From positions 9,778 through 25,984 of the forward strand of contig DBHR01000106.1 of the NCBI GenBank assembly GCA_002296225.1: 16,207 nt of DNA. Direction: 5' to 3'. This document shows positions 14,030-16,207 of the stretch, in pieces. The position numbers and the translations under genes were made by a program. The notes below the pieces were generated by a model that worked only from the letters and a program-made list of their open reading frames with translations, was not told where the DNA came from and did not search any database. Numbering within the stretch: the stretch's first letter is position 1; each line of letters starts with the position of its first letter. The stretch comes from Acidobacteria bacterium UBA823 (GTDB lineage Bacteria; Acidobacteriota; Vicinamibacteria; Vicinamibacterales; UBA823).

Positions 14030-15151
14030 ATGTCGAACAGGATCAATCGTCGGGAGTTTGTTCTCGCTGGGGCGGCGGCCGTCGGTTTGGGTGAGACGGG
14101 TGAGGCGTTTAGCAACGCTCCAGCCGTGATTGTGCCCTCGGTGGCGCCCGTGGTCATCTCGGACCGAAGTGGGGTCACCTTTAAGAATGGCGGGACTCAA
14201 ACCTGCGTCGAGAAGGCCTTTGAACTGATCACACGCGGGGAGGATGTCCTGGACGCAATCTTGGCCGGGGTAAATATCGTTGAGAACGACCCGGAGGAGT
14301 CGGGTGTTGGTTTCGGAGGGACGCCGAACGCTGACGGTGTGGTCCAACTCGATTCGTGTTGTATGCACGGTCCACGCAAACAGGCTGGTGGCGTGGCGGC
14401 GATCGAAGGCGTACGGACCCCGTCGTTGGTCGCAAAGGCGGTGATGGAACACACCGATCACCACCTTTTGGCTGGCCAGGGAGCTCAGGACTTCGCACGC
14501 AATATGGGCTTCACGATTGAGGATGACTTAAACACCCCACGAACCCGAGATCGGTGGCTTGAGTGGAAACGGCGGACCGATCCAGGCCACTATCTGAATC
14601 CGGCACAGCGGGCCAGACACGGTTATCAAGTGGCTCTTGAGATGCTCGCTGAGGGTCGTGTGGACGAAAGTCACTTTTGGGGCACGGTGAATTGTGATGC
14701 CATCGGCCCGAACGGGGATATTTGCGGTGTGACGTCGACGAGTGGTTTGGCCTGGAAGATTCCCGGGCGGACCGGCGACTCGCCGATTCTTGGTGCCGGG
14801 CTCTACGTGGCCGGTAGTGTGGGAGCCTGTGGTTCGACGGGGCGTGGTGAGGCCAACCTCTATAACCTGACATCATTCTTAGTTGTCGAAAACTTGCGAC
14901 GCGGCCTGCACCCTAAAGATGCCGGATTGGCGGGACTACGGCGGATTAAAGAGAACACGATTGAAGGACGTCTGTTGAAGGGTAACGGTGACCCGGCGTT
15001 CAACATCAGGTTGTTTGCGCTGAACGCGAAAGGGGAATACGCCGGGGTGACAATGTATGCCTCGGGTGAGACGTCCTATGGAGTGTGCACTGAGAACGGT
15101 GCCGAGCAAGCGAGGCTTGAGCCTCTGCTTGAGGGTTCGCCAACGGACTAG
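14030..15151 (+). CDS. Tat-exported N4-(beta-N-acetylglucosaminyl)-L-asparaginase (Ntn hydrolase)
   Basis: A 373-aa member of the glycosylasparaginase/isoaspartyl peptidase family. These proenzymes cleave themselves before a threonine that becomes the nucleophile; here this is Thr235 in GDICGVTSTSGLAWKIPGR (229-247), with substrate-contact residues Arg247 and Asp250 and GSTGRGE (268-274). NGGT (53-56), DAILAGVNIVENDP (75-88), SGVGFGGTPNADG (91-103) and MHGPRKQAGGVAAI (112-125) also fit. The enzyme hydrolyses the GlcNAc-Asn bond of N-linked glycans to give an amino sugar and aspartate. The N-terminus NRREFVLAGAAAVGLG carries a twin-arginine motif (Arg7-Arg8) and hydrophobic stretch, indicating Tat export. 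GGGAG lies 8 nt before the ATG. It follows the kinase gene by 111 nt, in which no clear terminator or promoter is seen. Confidence 0.92.
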   Translation: MSNRINRREFVLAGAAAVGLGETGEAFSNAPAVIVPSVAPVVISDRSGVTFKNGGTQTCVEKAFELITRGEDVLDAILAGVNIVENDPEESGVGFGGTPNADGVVQLDSCCMHGPRKQAGGVAAIEGVRTPSLVAKAVMEHTDHHLLAGQGAQDFARNMGFTIEDDLNTPRTRDRWLEWKRRTDPGHYLNPAQRARHGYQVALEMLAEGRVDESHFWGTVNCDAIGPNGDICGVTSTSGLAWKIPGRTGDSPILGAGLYVAGSVGACGSTGRGEANLYNLTSFLVVENLRRGLHPKDAGLAGLRRIKENTIEGRLLKGNGDPAFNIRLFALNAKGEYAGVTMYASGETSYGVCTENGAEQARLEPLLEGSPTD

Positions 15152-15160
15152 GGGCTGCGC

Positions 15161-16207
15161 ATGAAACGGATCGGGATGGGATTAATCGGGGCTGGGCTAG
15201 TCGGCCCACAGCACGTCGAGGCGGTCCGCCGGCTTGGTTTTGTCGATGTGGTGGCGGTCGCTGGGAGTAGCGAGGCATCGGCGAAGGCAAAGGCTGAGGC
15301 GATGGGGATCCCGAAAGGCTACGGGGATTATCAAGAGCTCATTAACGATCCGAAAGTGGATGTGGTGCACAATTGCACGCCGAATTACCTGCATCTCCCG
15401 GTCAACATGGCTGTTATTAAGAAACGGAAACATATCGTTTCGGACAAGCCGCTAGCCATGAACGCTAGCGAAGCTCGACAGTTACTCCAGGCCGCCAGAC
15501 AGTCCGGCGTGGTGCATGCCGTAACGTTCAATTATCGTGGCAACCCGATGGTGCAGCATGCCCGTGCGATGATCGCCGCGGGCGAAATTGGGCGAATCCA
15601 TTTTATCCACGGGCACTATTTACAGGACTGGCTCACCAAGGAGACTGATTTCTCGTGGCGAGTAGAGCCGGAGAAAGGCGGGCTGTCTTCGGCGATGGGT
15701 GACATTGGGTCGCACTGGTGCGACCTGGCCCAGCACGTGAGTGGTTTGCGGATTGAAGAAGTTTTAGCCGATCTCACAACTGTGATCCCGACACGAAAGA
15801 AGCCAACCACCGCGAGGGAGACGTTTACTGTGGCGAAGGGCGATGAAGGCGAGTCGTTCAGTGTCAAGGTTGAGGACCTGGGGTCGGTGCTTGTCCGCTT
15901 CGAGGACGGGTGCAAGGGAACGTTTTCAACTGGCCAAGTGTGTGCCGGGCATAAGAATGACCTAGCTTTTGAAATCAACGGCGCGGGTGGTTCCCTACGG
16001 TGGCTCCAAGAACGCCAAAACGATCTCTGGGTCGGTCGACGTGACGGCGGTAACGTTGAGATGACCAAGGAGCCTGGTGCGATCGAAGCGTCGGTGCGGC
16101 ATTACGCGCATCTTCCGGCTGGACATCAGGAGGGCTGGGCAACGGCGTTTCACAACGTTATGGGTGATATCTACAATTTTATTGCGCAAGGGAAAGGCCC
16201 TGGCGAG
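15161..16207 (+). CDS. Gfo/Idh/MocA-family oxidoreductase (C-terminus cut by window edge)
   Basis: The frame is open from ATG 15161 to the right edge, giving 349 codons; the family is usually 330-430 aa, so little may be missing. The NAD(P)-binding motif GLIGAGLVGPQH (7-18), CTPNYLH (72-78), the catalytic-lysine segment SDKPLAMN (94-101, Lys96) and the GDIGSHWCDLAQHVSG segment (180-195, Asp181 and His185) are typical. Members oxidise or reduce sugars, inositols and sugar derivatives in the cytoplasm. A glycosidase of this fold (GH109) is possible but nothing here points to it. AGGGG, overlapping the preceding stop codon, lies 6 nt before the ATG. The 9-nt gap from the glycosylasparaginase gene suggests co-transcription. 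Confidence 0.92.
   Translation, partial: MKRIGMGLIGAGLVGPQHVEAVRRLGFVDVVAVAGSSEASAKAKAEAMGIPKGYGDYQELINDPKVDVVHNCTPNYLHLPVNMAVIKKRKHIVSDKPLAMNASEARQLLQAARQSGVVHAVTFNYRGNPMVQHARAMIAAGEIGRIHFIHGHYLQDWLTKETDFSWRVEPEKGGLSSAMGDIGSHWCDLAQHVSGLRIEEVLADLTTVIPTRKKPTTARETFTVAKGDEGESFSVKVEDLGSVLVRFEDGCKGTFSTGQVCAGHKNDLAFEINGAGGSLRWLQERQNDLWVGRRDGGNVEMTKEPGAIEASVRHYAHLPAGHQEGWATAFHNVMGDIYNFIAQGKGPGE

Noticed and set aside
13694..14464. Minus-strand ORF of 256 codons
   Set aside because: It overlaps the end of the second PfkB kinase and the start of the glycosylasparaginase on the other strand. Its translation is Arg/His/Pro-rich with no recognisable domain, as expected for an antisense shadow.
1..16207. 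Mobile element, phage, CRISPR array or tRNA/rRNA gene
   Set aside because: No transposase, integrase, direct-repeat array, attachment-site-like duplication or tRNA cloverleaf was seen. All long frames belong to metabolic, transport or exported proteins.

Overview
The window reads as a contiguous, gene-dense, G+C-rich bacterial chromosome segment. I see no mobile element, CRISPR array, rRNA or tRNA. The gene types suggest a Gram-negative-like organism of the Acidobacteriota (perhaps Vicinamibacteria) or a related phylum: exported Ig-like/beta-propeller protein, exported cyclophilin, twin-arginine glycosylasparaginase, Gfo/Idh dehydrogenase, zinc-ribbon threonine synthase and archaeal-type aspartate-semialdehyde dehydrogenase. 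That assignment is an inference from gene content only.

Region 1 (1-2660, minus strand) has a beta-hydroxyacid dehydrogenase followed by an exported Ig-like/LVIVD-propeller protein that runs off the left edge. Region 2 (about 2690-9123, plus strand) is an aspartate-family amino-acid operon: hom, thrC, a LOR/SDH (TIGR00300-like) gene, lysC and asd. It is preceded by about 280 nt of leader RNA that looks like a transcription attenuator. That leader has a sigma70-like promoter, a 45-codon leader ORF with seven Thr codons, an 11-bp antiterminator pairing whose 5' arm overlaps the leader ORF stop codon, and a 12-bp terminator hairpin with eight Ts just before hom. This is the most interesting element here. 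LysC phosphorylates aspartate, Asd makes aspartate semialdehyde, Hom makes homoserine and ThrC makes threonine. Homoserine kinase (thrB) is absent from the window.

Region 3 (9149-10738, minus strand) holds an exported cyclophilin and an EamA/DMT-family transporter. Region 4 (10837-16207, plus strand) is a probable amino-sugar or glycan utilisation cluster: an AgaS-type SIS-domain sugar-phosphate deaminase/isomerase, two different PfkB sugar kinases (the second overlaps the first by 4 nt), a Tat-exported glycosylasparaginase-type Ntn hydrolase, and a Gfo/Idh/MocA oxidoreductase cut by the right edge. The divergent gap between the transporter and agaS carries a perfect 12-bp palindrome with an AACGTT core, the form of a LacI/GalR-family operator, beside a good promoter for the transporter.

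All family assignments come from reading translated motifs by eye. No database search or folding program was run.
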